From the NCBI GenBank assembly GCA_024663395.1, contig JANFAH010000001.1:2728001-2792000 (forward strand): 64,000 nt of DNA, read 5' to 3'. The first letter of the stretch is position 1, and every line of letters starts with the position of its first letter. Position numbers and translations under genes: made by a program. Below the pieces are notes generated by a model that had not been told where the DNA came from, searched no databases, and worked only from the letters and a program-made list of their open reading frames with translations. This document shows, piece after piece, positions 33,141 through 44,251 of the stretch. The stretch comes from Pisolithus tinctorius. Lineage: Eukaryota; Basidiomycota; Agaricomycetes; Boletales; Pisolithaceae.

Positions 33141-34891
33141 ATCGCCATTGCTCGTAGTCGTGGTAACTTCCATACAGTATGCCACTTGCCCCATTCTTCA
33201 TATTCTTCGATCGCAGCGATCTTGCGCAGTCGGTCTATAACTCTAGAGTCGTCAGTATGTAGTGTTACTTGAGTGCACGCGGCCACGACATGCAGAGCGG
33301 TCATGTGACTCCGCTTAGTCAACATCGCAGGACTTTCTGCACAAGTCCTAACACTGAGTGCGTGTGTCGATTCGCTCGATGAATCTTCGAATAAAACATT
33401 TATTGCTGATACTGTGCGGCCGCGGAATATTTCGAGTGCGACGGCATCTATCCTCGCTGTGTGCGTCAACATTTCGATTCGCAAAGCTTCTTCCGGTGGC
33501 TTCCTTCGTATGACGAGCCTCGATGGCTCCTCGATCTGAATTCTTCTTGCAATAACCTTCAACTCGATGTGATTCATGTGCTGTGGCGCTCTGTGTGAGT
33601 CAATGACCTCTTTGTATGCCAACGTTTCCACTTCGTGACTGCCTGCAAGTGTTTCGAGCCCTTCAACTTCAACTCCTGTGGGCTTCGGGTGTTCTTCGAG
33701 CCTTTCAGCTTCGAATTTGAGTGGAATCTTTGACCTGAATAGGTCATTGGTTAACTGATGTGTATTTCTGCTGACTGCAGGAATTCCAAGGCTGCTTCTT
33801 TCACTGCCTCGACCTCTTAGGTAGGACTCCTGTAGTGACACACCAGTAGCCATCAGAGAAGCTCGATACGAACAAAATGAAAAACCCCTTTGTGTGTTGT
33901 AATTCGCCTTGAATTCGAATGGGACTTTCGTTGTGAGTGGTTCCTCCACCAATGCTGTTTCGACTCACTCTAGTTCTACTGCTTCCTGTAACTCAGTAGT
34001 CAGTATTCTGTTTGTACTCAAGGAAAACTCTCCCGTCTCAAAACAGGTTGCTGCAGCTGCTTCGACGAGCCTGCCAGGGCTTCGGTCTTCACTCTTTGTC
34101 TTCTCGGATGAACTCGGTGGCTGCGCGCGACTTGTCGAAACTAACTTCGGTACTTTCTCACACTCTATGTATCCTGATAACTCTGTAGATCCCTGTATAC
34201 TGGACATCAGCAAGTCATGTGTAGCTGTAGGCAGAAAACACTTCGTAGATAGATGTTGCTTGTCCGAACTCAATTCTGGGTCACTTTGTGGCTCATAGTA
34301 GTCTCCTGTGCTTGTTTGTGCTTGCTCCAAGCGAAATCCTTTGTGTAGTAGTCGTGTTGCTGTGTATGTTACTTGCTGCATGGGCCATGGATTGTCCAAG
34401 TGTCGCTGTCGATCATTGCATCGCATTTTCCGAATGATTTCGCGCCAGAATTCCTTGTCGAAGCCTTGTACATAGAGGTCTTTGAGCTCATCAGCCCTGA
34501 GTTGCTTCGAAACCCATAGATATGTTGCTAAATCTCGAAAATAGAGTCTGTAGTTCATCAGTTCTTCCTCTGTATGAATTTCTCTTCTTGCTCGGCTGTC
34601 AACGAGGCTGTAAAGGTCATTCCTCGAGTACTGTTGATCCATTTTCCGGGACCCAGGATACAAATGTGCAATGGCCACCACGAATTCGGGCCAACTCAGC
34701 TGATCTTCAACAAATTCATACCATGAGTCCGAGACTTCGCTGCTTGCATACCAGCAGACCCATTTCGCCCATTCTTGGTCATTGAAGCAATTCTTGCACT
34801 CACAAAGACTTCGAACCTCTCCAAAATACCTAAAAAGGTCAGATGCATACCCCGAGAACCATGGTGCATCCCTCGAATGCCTCAGTGGCAT
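32714..34891 (-). pseudogene. gag-like polyprotein of minus-strand gypsy element, one TGA
   Basis: A single frame of 726 codons runs from 34891 to 32714 with one stop (TGA, 33965-33967), in the context ELE-stop-VETALVEEP. CGA to TGA (Arg) would restore it. The N-terminal ~230 residues are a retrotransposon capsid: MPLRHSRDAPWFSGYASDLF, AKWVCWYASSEVSDSWYEFV, FVVAIAHLYPG, YSRNDLYSLVDSR and LKDLYVQGFDKEFWREII. This matches gypsy gag proteins of Agaricomycetes in order and spacing. The part after the TGA is long, charged, without a CCHC knuckle, and ends in the tandem-repeat region. The TGA could be decay or a programmed readthrough; no pol follows, so decay is favoured. Confidence 0.65.
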
Positions 34892-35169
34892 TACCTCGAG
34901 TTCTCTTGGCGCATTCTCACGGCTTCTTCGCAGAAATTTGACTATTAATTTGCCTTTGGACTTGCTTCTCGGCTTGAGGGATCTTCAACTTAGATACTTG
35001 CTTGACATTTGCTGCTTGAAAAATAGCTCTGAAAATTTTCCAAATTCCTGAGAGTAGACTGTAGCTAGAATCAAGATTCTGAACACTTAGCTTGTCCAAA
35101 CCAACCCAGCAAAAACTTTGTTCAGTGATAAAATGGTGGCTTCTTTCCCCAAATTGGACAGAACCCCCC

Positions 35170-35186
35170 TCATGGTGGGCTCCAGA
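35170..35186 (-). promoter_or_regulatory. Primer-binding-site-like sequence next to the LTR
   Basis: On the minus strand, directly downstream of the LTR end (CCTACA), comes TC then TGGAGCCCACCATGAGG. A TGG start a few bases after the LTR is the usual place of a reverse-transcription primer site. I cannot name the primer tRNA. Confidence 0.4.
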
Positions 35187-35462
35187 TGTAGGAATAGGTA
35201 AAATAGATATACCTAGAAATAGTAATAGTCAGTAATGATGGGCGAGTATAATTCTTGACCCAAGAGGGAGGTTCTCTCTGGAGAAAAAGAAGTGTAGTAA
35301 AAATGTAAAAATGCGAACTCCAATGGAAAACTTAACTCTGTCTGTCTGATAGCTCTTGCCAGTCCTCCTGGCCCTTTGGGTACTCCCCAAAGTAATAAAT
35401 CTAACTTCGAAAACTTGCCGAATTGCGAGACTAAATCACCATACTACTGAGGGCCTGTGACA
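35187..35462 (-). repeat. LTR (276 bp) of the minus-strand gypsy element
   Basis: Reads TGTCACAGGCC at its start (35462) and CTATTCCTACA at its end (35187) on the minus strand, i.e. TGT...ACA. It is followed by a primer-site-like sequence and then the gag frame, in the order of a 5' LTR. Confidence 0.6.
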
Positions 35463-35649
35463 TGTACTGGTTGTTATGGTAAACTGAACTCATGCGAACA
35501 CAGCACACGCGCTTAGTCAGCGATGTGGCTGCTCGCCACTAAGTCCAGTGGTACAATGCAAAAACAAAAAAAAGGAAATAAAACAAAGAAAACTCTCCAC
35601 CCCTGAACTCATGACCAAGACAGCTTCTCCTAGGGAACTCGAACTTGTT

Positions 35650-36103
35650 CCCTACAGCGTGCCAGTTACAGAAGTGTCAGGATGACTTAGACCAGGTCCA
35701 CGGCAATGTCCTCCACGCATGCTTCCAGTCTATCCAGCAGTTCGAAACCACCTTTCAGCATTGCATTAAAGACCATAACTTCACTCCCGGCGCCCTTGTG
35801 CTTGTTCACAACTCCCGCATAGAGAAAGAGCTGAACCGGAAGACGAAGCCACGGTACACTGGTCCCATGGTCGTCCTTCGTCAGACCACTGGGGGTTTGT
35901 ACCTGCTGGCTGAGCTGGATGGCTCCATCTCCAAACTCCGCTTCGCTGCATTCCGCTTACTTCCCTACCACCTGTGGTCTCAGACCTGCGCAACTGTGAC
36001 TCGCATTACTGGGTTGGATGATGAAGAGCTAGACCGCCTTCTTGAGGAAGCTGAGGATGACCCCACTGATGATGATGTGGAGGCTTTTTCCACGGACAGC
36101 TGA
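35650..36103 (+). pseudogene. Integrase C-terminal fragment (copy B)
   Basis: About 150 codons equivalent to the last quarter of the copy A integrase (FQSIQQFETTFQHCIKDHNF, LNRKTKPRYTGPMVVLRQTT, acidic tail DDEELDRLLEEAEDDPTDDD). The catalytic residues are absent because the copy is truncated at ~35650. Confidence 0.75.
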
Positions 36104-36813
36104 CTATCTGTCCTTTCCAGTATCCACAGTTTGTCCATCACACTATTCCCCCGTACCCTCTTCTCCCATGATACCCATACCTCTTTCTGCGGCCTCGCCC
36201 ACCTCCCCACGGCTTCTTCTACTACACTCGTTCCTTCTCCCATGCTGACTGGGGACAGTCAGCATTCAAAGTCCCCTGCAGGGGTGACCAGCATACCACT
36301 TGATCCACCCAATATTAGACATAGTTCGTTTCCTTTTATCTGTTTTACCCTGGGTTTCGTCCAGAGACCTCTATTCCACCCCGGGTTTCATCCGGTGATT
36401 CTACTGATAGCTAGTCCTCACTCAAAAAACATACAAACTGCTTACAAAAAGTCCAAAACCGTCCAGAAAAATAACAAAACACCAAATAAGTATATAGCCA
36501 AAACAACGTCTCTCCTATCTCTCTTACTAGTCTCGCTGATGCCGTCCTCAGCTGCCCTATACCGCGGATCCTTGCAACCACCCCATGCATTTCCTCTTCG
36601 ATCACGCAGTCAGCATGTGCCCCTTGATTTATTTTTCTTTCAATTCTCCTTCTGTCTCCTTACAATTGATACACAAAGACCATCCCAGCTACCCAATAAA
36701 CAGTCCCTTCGCTTCCTCTTCAAGAATCCGTCGCATCCTACCATCAAGATCGTTTCATGAGGACTTACCGTTGAGAGAAGTCGAAAGTCACACAAAGAAG
36801 ACAAGTTGGGCGG

Positions 36814-38614
36814 TGTGAGTCAAAGTGTGGAATGCTGGTATAAACCAAACAAATCCAACACAAAAGACAAATATGTGCGAGTGGTGGTTTACCTCCGCGG
36901 AACCTGGAGGGCAGAGAAACCTAAAGTGGGGAAGACTTCAAGTGGAGGTGCTCCTGGCGCAAGTCGTCGACGAGTTACGCAGGAGAAGACGAATGGATGA
37001 TGATTGGGAAGGGGATGCTGAACAGAGTGAAGGTGTTCAGCTGAAAGTACTTGGGGGTAATGGACTTTTGATAGAATATGCTCCTGGCACAAGTCGATGA
37101 CGAGTTATGCAGGAGTGAATGGATGACTAAGCAGGTGTGCTGACAGAGCACAGATGATACAATGATATGAATGAAGACAGATAGACTCTTCCAAATGAGC
37201 CTCAACTGTCGACGACAAGATATGCTGAGCTGAGCTGACTTCTGAGTGACTTCTTGATTGATTGTGGGTAGCTAAGTACATGGGGGTTTATATACTATGG
37301 GGGGAGCACAGCTTGTGACAAACAAGGCACAAACACTTGGTAAGTAATGAGTAAGGACTGAGTAACCATGATGAGTAAGCGAGAAATGAAAAGTAAGCAA
37401 GCAAGGAGGATTGGTAAGTATTGGCAATGAACGAGTCAAGGACAGTCAAAATATCACAGAATGAGTCAAATAGAGTCAGAAACTGAGTAAGTGCACTGAC
37501 ATCACATTAGGGGGTGGTGATGCAAGTCAGATCTCGGCAGAGACATCTCTAGATCCAAAGATGGAATGACAGATGGATGGTGTTTCCAGACAGGGAAGTA
37601 TTAATTCCAGAACTGAAGGGCATGAGTCAGGCATCAAAGGGGGCTAGGGCGTTGGGGGTCTGTGGGGCTATGAGAGCATACGTGATCGCGTCTCCCACCC
37701 TTTCATCCTCTCAGTGAAGTTAACAAAAACTTCATGGACAGGGTTCTGATGGAGGAGGAGGAGAAGGAGGGATGTCTTCTGCTGGATCTTGCAGTAGGAA
37801 GGCAAGTTGCACGTCATACTCATCATGAATGTGATCAGGGAGGCTGGAGGACAGTAGATTACACTGCAGCTGTTGCAATGCGGGAAGAATGACGGACGAG
37901 ATTGGAATAAAGATGGTGCAGGGAGCAGGGAGGAACGATCCATATGCTTCATCAAGAGGGGAGACTGAAATGACCACATAAGACCTTTCTAACCGAGTGA
38001 CAGACCTGAGGCAACCAAAGAACGTCCTTCTGGAAGTCAGACTGACAAGGAGAACATGCTGTCCAAGCTGCATGGGATGGGATGGGGCTGACAACGATGG
38101 GATGAACCAGGGGGCTTCAGGACGGAAGCTGGTGGGAATGCCTGGCAGATATACGTAGCCATTGTCTCTGGCAAATGAGACAAGTGAGATGACTGACGAA
38201 GAGGTGGCCATGATTGATGGACTTCGCGAAATGAGCGTCTGATGGATGGAGTGCTGTAGAAACACGTAGGGTGCGAGGATCCTCTCCAAATTTGGAAGGA
38301 AGAATCGTGGGGCTGAGCACTTTAAGCGAGCATGCGAACCGAGTTGATATCTTTGGAAACAGCAGAGATACGACGAAAACCGGAATGCCGTACACGGGCG
38401 CTAAAAACCTTTAACGTGCACTTAACTTGCTTCCTCTTTTCTCTTTAGCACTGATGACTCGATCTTGTGCGAAGGATGACTGTTAACATCCAACAGTCTT
38501 TCTACACATGAGGCCTTTAGTCTTCATCTGCATGCATGGGCATTGCGCGCAACTCGTTGACGAGTTAGGCAGAGTCAGCTGTAACCATGTCCACAACACC
38601 TTTGGTGTGTGACA
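36814..38614 (-). mobile_element. 1.8-kb insertion in copy B with GCGG flanks (LTR-type ends)
   Basis: The element begins (minus strand) TGTCACACACC at 38614 and ends GACTCACA at 36814, i.e. TGT...ACA. It is flanked on both sides by GCGG (36810-36813 and 38615-38618). Copy A shows the uninterrupted target. The stretch 36.81-37.75 kb matches 47.4-48.43 kb in reverse orientation. It holds one open frame (37732-38289). It could be a solo LTR or a non-autonomous LTR element. Confidence 0.65.
37732..38289 (-). CDS. Unknown ORF inside the 1.8-kb insertion
   Basis: A frame of 185 codons starting MERILAPYVFLQHSIHQTLI; Met at residue 28 (MATSSSVISLVSFARDNGYV) may be the true start. Further on are VYLPGIPTSFRPEAPWFIPS, LGQHVLLVSLTSRRTFFGCL and RSYVVISVSPLDEAYGSFLP. 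It ends LLQDPAEDIPPSPPPPSEP. No named domain. The C-terminal motif is conserved in the relic at 47.4 kb (LLQDPAEDVPPSPSPPSEP), so the frame was coding in the ancestor. Function is unknown. Confidence 0.45.
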   Translation of the reverse strand: MERILAPYVFLQHSIHQTLISRSPSIMATSSSVISLVSFARDNGYVYLPGIPTSFRPEAPWFIPSLSAPSHPMQLGQHVLLVSLTSRRTFFGCLRSVTRLERSYVVISVSPLDEAYGSFLPAPCTIFIPISSVILPALQQLQCNLLSSSLPDHIHDEYDVQLAFLLQDPAEDIPPSPPPPSEPCP

Positions 38615-38788
38615 GCGGTACCCCGCACATCATATCCTACTGTGGCCACACTGTCCTGCGGAACATCTTCAAGCACTTCCAGTCATTCACAACTTCACAC
38701 AGAAGCAAGCAAAGCGGTATATTTAGCACGATATGCGCTGACATGCAGATGGGATGGTACAGTGAATCTGAACTAACTACAAATGTTC

Positions 38789-39890
38789 CTATTCCACTCC
38801 AATCTTCTCCAGAGCTTCGGCAAGTTGATTGACATGCACCTGCAGGCAAAGGTATGTGGCCTGTGACTCTGTGGCCTTGGCACACAGCAGCCTCAGTGAC
38901 TGCAAGAGGTCAGCCATGACCTTGGTGTCGAGCTGACTATGCACTGGTGCCTTCCCCTTTGCACATGTGTGGCTCTTGACCACTTCCACCTCATCGTCGT
39001 CAATGGCCCTCTTGGAAGGGCTGGCCTTCGTGGACCTCGAAGCCTGGGCTGCGAACCGTTAACTTCGCACCTCCCAAGATGGGATCACTACTTACTGACC
39101 GATGTGCCTGCCTGCGCTCTCTTTCCTGTGGCCTTCGTCGACTTCTTGCACCTTTGCTTCATCCACATGCAGCCATTGCACATGCGGCCGGCGGGACCCG
39201 TGCACGCGGCATTCCTGACCAGGCAATGTGCACAGGGCACCTTGTGGAGAATAGAACCAGGCAGGACGACGATCTTCAGCTCATCCTCGTCCTCGCTCTC
39301 AGCGACTGTCTGCCACACTCACTTGGGACTCCAGTGTCAGCTGCTACCGCATCATACAAACCACACACTCACCTTTCGAACCGGCTGGGCTACAACCTCG
39401 ACATGTGACATTTTCTCTGTCACCACCGGCACTGTGACACTCGCACCTTGCTCGCTGACAGCCTGCGCAGTCTCCTCGCCCATCCGCATGTCTTTGTCGA
39501 CCTTTCCGCGCGCAATCTCCTCGGCCACCCACCTCTCGTAGGCCTCATTGGCCTCTGTGATAGCGGGTCCATCCGCTGCATCTATCTTGGTGTCGATGCC
39601 CAGTTCTTGCCCGCACTCGACAATGGGGTACACCTCCCCCTAGAAGACAGTCAATGCCACAGGTCTCAGATGGCTTGCCCACTTACTGTTCTCTCCTCCC
39701 ATTGGCACATCCACATGACCTTCTCCTCCCACAGCTCCTCCTTGTCATCCAGGATGCACCTCGCCTCAGCGACCAGAGCTGTGGAGGCAACGACAAACTT
39801 CACCTTTAAAGCGGTCTTCTCCACTTCAATCGGGTCAGGGGTGGCTGTGCATATGAGCTGGGACAGATGGGGGGCATGGTTGGCAGACAT
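38789..39890 (-). CDS. Antisense accessory gene of gypsy copy B: coiled coil and Zn2Cys6-like cluster
   Basis: Same gene as in copy A. Exon 1 starts at 39890 (MSANHAPHLSQLICTATPDP). Exon 2 (39633-39352) contains ADGPAITEANEAYERWVAEE. Exon 3 (39318-39088) contains ESEDEDELKIVVLPGSILHK, then PCAHCLVRNAACTGPAGRMC and NGCMWMKQRC. This gives a complete C-x2-C-x6-C-x7-C-x2-C-x6-C cluster with no stop. The last exon ends LCLQVHVNQLAEALEKIGVE. A TATA box (39966-39975) lies 76 bp upstream of the ATG. It is convergent with the integrase fragment and lies just inside the 3' LTR. Splice borders are approximate. It is more complete than copy A although the surrounding element is older. Confidence 0.6.
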
Positions 39891-39965
39891 GGTGAGAATA
39901 TTAGATGTGATGGATGGAGGGGAGGAAAGAATCAAATCGATGCGAAGGTTTGAGCCACGCACTAA

Positions 39966-39975
39966 CAATTATATA
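39966..39975 (-). promoter_or_regulatory. TATA box for the antisense gene (copy B)
   Basis: TATATAATTG on the minus strand, 76 bp before the ATG at 39890, exactly as in copy A. Confidence 0.6.
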
Positions 39976-40200
39976 CTTAGCGGCCATGAGGCGCTTATGT
40001 CATTGGTCCGGATGCCTATACGTGGTATTCACCAGCCTTCTCGCATTCCTCAGCTCTATGCTTCCTTCACTTCTATGCGGAACTCACCGGTGTTCTCAAA
40101 CCCTCAGTACCACACTGTTGCCATCACCACATGGCAAGCTATTTATGTCCTCCGCACCACGTGGCTGACCGGGGACAGTCAGCATCTAAGTCCCCCACAG

Positions 40201-40854
40201 GTGAGGAATCCGCATTCCCTGGACGTGTAAGCCCCTATCATTAACCGTTCCATGACTACTGTTACATCTGCTCCCCTCTTGCATTCACCATTGTTCACGC
40301 ACTACCTTCCCACGCCCTCGCTCCCTCTCGCGCAATGCTATACCTGTGGCCGCTGTGCTCTGGTTGTTGTTTTTCCTCAGACTCTTTCTCTTATCATGGT
40401 CTCTATTCCTTTAGTGCTTGTAGTATACCCTCGGCCTCTGTTTTGGCCTGTCTTCTGTGTACATGCTGTCATGTGGCTTTCCCTTACTGTACCCTGTCTT
40501 ACTTAGGTTCTGGGTTTTTCCAGACTATAAAGCCCTGTACTTAGGTACAGAATGATACCTTTTGGCACTCAGAAGGTCACCACGAGTTTCCTTTACACTT
40601 TGTCTACACCACACATCTCGCATTCCGCCATGCATGAACTACGTATACTGCTTGCACCGCTCGCATCACCAGTACTATTCCGTGGACCACACCGCGCATG
40701 TCACAAACCACTACCGCTACAAAGCGCCGGGTCTCACCTTCTAGTCTCGACAGTCCAGAATCCCTTGGGACAAGCTATTTGTTCCCTTCATTTTTTATTG
40801 TTGTTATCTAAGCCATCTAGCTTGTATTATACAGCTACTTGGACTTATCCTACA
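40201..40854 (+). repeat. 3' LTR of gypsy copy B (654 bp)
   Basis: Begins GTGAGGAATCCGCATTCC (two bases shorter at the very start than copy A) and ends CTTATCCTACA. A TATA box ACTATAAAGC is at ~40524. Directly after it comes pol sequence of an unrelated gypsy family. Confidence 0.7.
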
Positions 40855-40859
40855 CTGGT

Positions 40860-41248
40860 GCCACAGCCCATTTGTAATTTCCAAACGGATTGGCCCAGTC
40901 GCATACAAGCTCCAGTTACCTCCCAGCTGGCGAATACACCCCGTGTTCCATGTGTCAAAACTTACCCCTTTCGTCAAAACGTGTGAATATGGCCTGGCTC
41001 AACCCCCACCTCCTCCTGAACTGGTAGGAGATGAGAATGAATGGGAGGTCGAGGCCATACTTAAACACAAATGTGCACGCAAAGTCAGGTCATTGTCTAA
41101 AGAGCCCGGTATAACCCTGCAGCAAAAATACCTCTATCTCGTCAAGTGGCTCGGTTACCCACATTCCCAGAATAGCTGGGAGAGCAAGGACAACCTCATA
41201 AATGCCCCAGAGGTTCTCAGGGAGTACAGGCACATTCACAACCTCTGA
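40860..41248 (+). pseudogene. Integrase C-terminus with chromodomain
   Basis: Encodes RIHPVFHVSKLTPFV (the end of the integrase beta domain), then a chromodomain: EWEVEAILKHKCARKV, KYLYLVKWLGYPHSQNSWES and APEVLREYRHIHNL. Gypsy chromodomains bind modified histones and steer integration. The aromatic cage positions (W near the start, YLVKWLGY, NSWE) are visible. The part before the beta domain, including the catalytic core, is missing. Confidence 0.75.
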
Positions 41249-41253
41249 CTGCT

Positions 41254-42718
41254 ATGTCCTATACCCCCAACACTGAGAACCCCGGCTCTGACTACTTTGA
41301 CAATGACTTCCATGCAGACATTGATGAACCCTATGACCCTTCCCATCCCTACTTCAATCGCTATGCCAGTACCCCTCCTTGCCTCTCAGGGCCACCAGTA
41401 TGCTCCCACGGAGCACTACACTCCCCATCCCCCGCAGTATCCACCCACTCCTCACATGCGGGTGCCTACCAACCCCTTCATGACTCTGTCACCTCTGCCA
41501 GCCACCCATACCTGTACCCAGTCATCCACTTGGTCCCCACTTCGCAGAGAGCTCATAAGGACACCCACAAGGGAAAGTCCAAGGCTCACTCAGGACCATC
41601 CAAGCCTCGCTATGACACCTCTTTCCGGTCCTGCAACACCCCTCTGCTCTCCCAGGCTGGTTACAAGTCCCCCTCCCCAGTCTTTTGCTCTGGTGCATCT
41701 GCTCCAGCACCATCCATCACACTGGCCGACCTTTTGGCCCCCGCAATCGCACCCACAGCCCCCTCCACAGCTAGGTGGGTGGCTCCCAAGGCAAGCATCT
41801 TCCTTGGTTACGTGCAGTTGCTTAACAACTTCGAGCACTGGGAATCACACAGCTGGAGAGCAGGAGAACGCCACGAGCATCTATGGGTGCTGTCTAAAAT
41901 CTTCAGAAGCTCAGAAGTGATTGGTAAGCGGGTGCATGACCAGGTAGCAACCACAGAAGGCAGCTTCGAAGCGCATACATACGAGGACATTGACAAAGCC
42001 AACTCCGCTATCCTCCAGGAAACCCTTAAGACCCAAGAGGCCATCATCAGGATCGTCCATGAGGACTATGGCCCCTCGCTCATCTCCTCCTTTCGTGCCT
42101 TCCTCGACCAAACCCCCCTTGATGTCATGGTCTGTGGGCTGCTCCCTCCAACATGTCAAGCAGCATCTGGAGGATCAGGCCTACTTGTGGACCCTCACCA
42201 AGAGGAAACACAGAAGGTCGTGGGAGAAGAAGCCAGCCTCAGGAGGCTGCTACAATCTGGATCCAGAGGAAGTGGAGAAGCTGTCAGAGATGTCAAACAG
42301 AGGTGTCGCAATTGCTGGGAGAAGGTTGTACTGGGCCAGGGTTGAGAGCACTTCCAAGCCGTCGTGGATGCACTCGCGTCCGTCCCCTTCAATGGATTGC
42401 CATGTGACTGGCTCGACTTCTTTGCTCAGGCCCGAGGTGATGCCACTGGAAGAGCCCTCTTCTATGCTCCTCAGACATCAAGAGCTCTACCAGCAACTCC
42501 CTTCATCCCTGTACCTGTCTCTGCCCTCAGCAAGAGAGAACTTGGTGGGCTCGTTCCCATCAATTGGCAGCATCCCCTGCACCAGTTCGCCTGCTACTGA
42601 TGTTCATGCCTTGGACATTGGTCAACTAACTGCCCAACTCGCAGTGGCAACTAACTCTGAGATCCGCTCCTGGGTGCAGCAAGGCCTCTACTCGCCTTCG
42701 GAGGACCTCAGGCCTTGA
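41254..42718 (+). pseudogene. Sense accessory ORF of gypsy element, frame-disrupted
   Basis: Starts five bases after the pol stop (MSYTPNTENPGSDYFDNDFH). It has a long Pro/Ser/His-rich region, then a helical part (WESHSWRAGERHEHLWVLSK, ILQETLKTQEAIIRIVHEDY). The sense then shifts frame at least twice: 42364-42600 (VPFNGLPCDWLDFFAQARGD) and to 42718 (DVHALDIGQLTAQLAVATNS). The position between pol and LTR is like that of the antisense genes in the other families, but this one is on the sense strand and has no Cys cluster. Function is unknown. Confidence 0.5.
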
Positions 42719-42726
42719 AGGGGGGG
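42716..42726 (+). promoter_or_regulatory. Polypurine tract before LTR
   Basis: TGAAGGGGGGG directly abuts TGATGT at 42727, the usual priming site for plus-strand DNA synthesis in LTR elements. Confidence 0.65.
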
Positions 42727-43361
42727 TGATGTTATGCTGTGCTCACATTGTTCCCTTTTGTGGACACTTACGTAATCCGTTCATGTTTCGTCCTGCCTCC
42801 AGAGGCGTTCTGTTACCCCACAAGCCATTGTCTACGCAGTTGGACTTGTGTTCTGTATGTTTCTTTATGTCATCTGTTTCCTCTTATGGTAGACCCCTGT
42901 CTACCCTGCATTGTACTATAGCTGGACATTGCATCCATTCCCCTTCCCTCCATGATCCACTGGTGGCCCTGATCCATGCGGTCACATGACACATTCACCC
43001 CGGGTGAACGCTCCACTTACGACCCATGTAACCTGGTTAGTCCCTCTCTCCTGCGCTTGTTCACTCCCATGTGGCCCCGCCCACAGCAAGGTCGCCCTTG
43101 TGCCCTCTGCTCTGGGACTCAGGTGGATGTTCACACTTGTATTCAAATGTTTGACCTATGGTACTGTACATACATATATAAACCTGCATGTACCGTACCA
43201 GTCCCTCATTCAAAATCTACTTTGCAACCACCCTTAGCTCTGTGTGCTGAACCAACAAGGACTCGCCAGTATCCCTTCGGTTGGCCAAGACTAGTGTTCC
43301 GCCGCTAGTGAAGTTAAATTACACGTCACCTCTCATGCAGTCACGTGCTTGTGCTACATCA
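42727..43361 (+). repeat. LTR (635 bp) with TGATGT...ACATCA ends
   Basis: Perfect 6-bp terminal inverted repeat (TGATGT/ACATCA) next to the polypurine tract. A TATA box ACATATATAAACC is at ~43172-43184. Confidence 0.75.
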
Positions 43362-43414
43362 CACTCAATTTGTGACACAACACAAGTCATTGGCATAACA
43401 GTAAAGCTCTAGAC

Positions 43415-44251
43415 ATGTGTCTACATTTCACCTCCAGGTATTACCCAGAGGGGGATGGTCAGACAGAGTGCACCAACCAGACCCTCAAACAGTATCTCTG
43501 GGTTTACTGCAACTATCAGCAGGACAACTGGGCCGAACTACTACTGCTAGCTGAGTTTGCCTACAACAATGCACCCAGCACTATGACCAGAGTATCACCC
43601 TTCTTCACTAATAAGGGTTATCACCCTAATATCTTGGTCTTCCCTGAGTGCAATCTCATGTCCAACCAGGCTTGTGATTATGCAGTCAACTTAGATTCAC
43701 TGCACCAATACCTTCATGAAGAAATGGCTCTTGCCCAGCAACATTACCAAGGACTGGCAGATGCTAAGCACATGCTGGCCCTGGACTTCAAAGTGGGTGA
43801 CAGTGTCTATGTAAAGGCCAAGTATTTCTGGTTGACCTGGCCTTCCAAGAAGCTGAGCAAGAAGAACCTTGGGCCCTATCCCATAATAGCCCAGGCTAGC
43901 TCTCACTTGTTCACCCTGCATCTACCAGACTCTATGCACACTGTACACCTGGTCTTCCACATATCCCAACTTGAACTGGCCATTCCAAATACCATACCCA
44001 ACCAGTCTCAACCTCCACCCCCACCAGTAGATGTTGATGGCAACTTAGAATTCGAAGTAGCAGAGATACTTGATTTGAAAGTCAACCAGTGCAGAAAGTG
44101 TTGGTTGCAGTACCTGGTCTGGTGGACTGGCTATGAAGGAACTGACAAAGAAATGACCTGGGTGTTAGCGACAGAACTGGACAATGCCTCAGAACTTGTC
44201 CAAGAATATCATGACCAGTACCCAGACAAATCCAGCCCTTTCAAGAAATAA
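43415..44251 (+). pseudogene. Integrase 3' part with chromodomain (family 2, plus copy)
   Basis: 278 codons without a stop: HFTSRYYPEGDGQTECTNQT contains the last catalytic Glu (GDGQTE). Then come WVYCNYQQDNWAELLLLAEF, the beta domain (DFKVGDSVYVKAKYF, LGPYPIIAQ, VHLVFHISQLELA), a Pro linker (PPPPPVDVDG) and a chromodomain (FEVAEILDLKVNQCRKCWLQ, YLVWWTGYEGTDKEMTW). The first two catalytic Asp residues are missing because the copy is truncated. Confidence 0.75.

Larger units (their letters stand above)
32431..35462 (-). mobile_element. 5' part of a minus-strand Ty3/gypsy element (LTR, PBS, gag)
   Basis: Reading on the minus strand: LTR 35462-35187, a primer-binding-like site immediately after it, gag-like ORF 34891-32714, then tandem repeats. 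It stops at 32430 where the LTR of copy A begins; no protease or pol from this element was found. The family differs from copies A/B. Confidence 0.65.
35650..40854 (+). mobile_element. Ty3/gypsy element copy B, split by a nested insertion
   Basis: Segments 35650-36813 and 38615-40854 match copy A (28.99-30.17 kb and 30.17-32.43 kb) in order and orientation. They hold the integrase C-terminus, non-coding part, convergent antisense gene and a 654-bp LTR. The copy A sequence runs continuously through GGCGGTACC where copy B is interrupted, so the 1.8-kb element at 36814-38614 inserted later. Many differences from A are CG to TG or CA. Confidence 0.75.
40856..43361 (+). mobile_element. Older gypsy element, 3' part (chromodomain, sense accessory ORF, LTR)
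   Basis: The plus strand has integrase C-terminus with chromodomain (40860-41248), a sense-oriented accessory reading (41254-42718), a polypurine tract at 42716-42726 and an LTR 42727-43361. The 5' part is cut off where the LTR of copy B ends. Confidence 0.7.

Noticed and set aside
33965..33967. Programmed stop readthrough between gag and pol
   Set aside because: No protease or RT follows the stop in this copy, and CGA to TGA decay explains it equally well.
42726..43308. Open frames within the 635-bp LTR
   Set aside because: Lie entirely inside the LTR with no conserved protein features.
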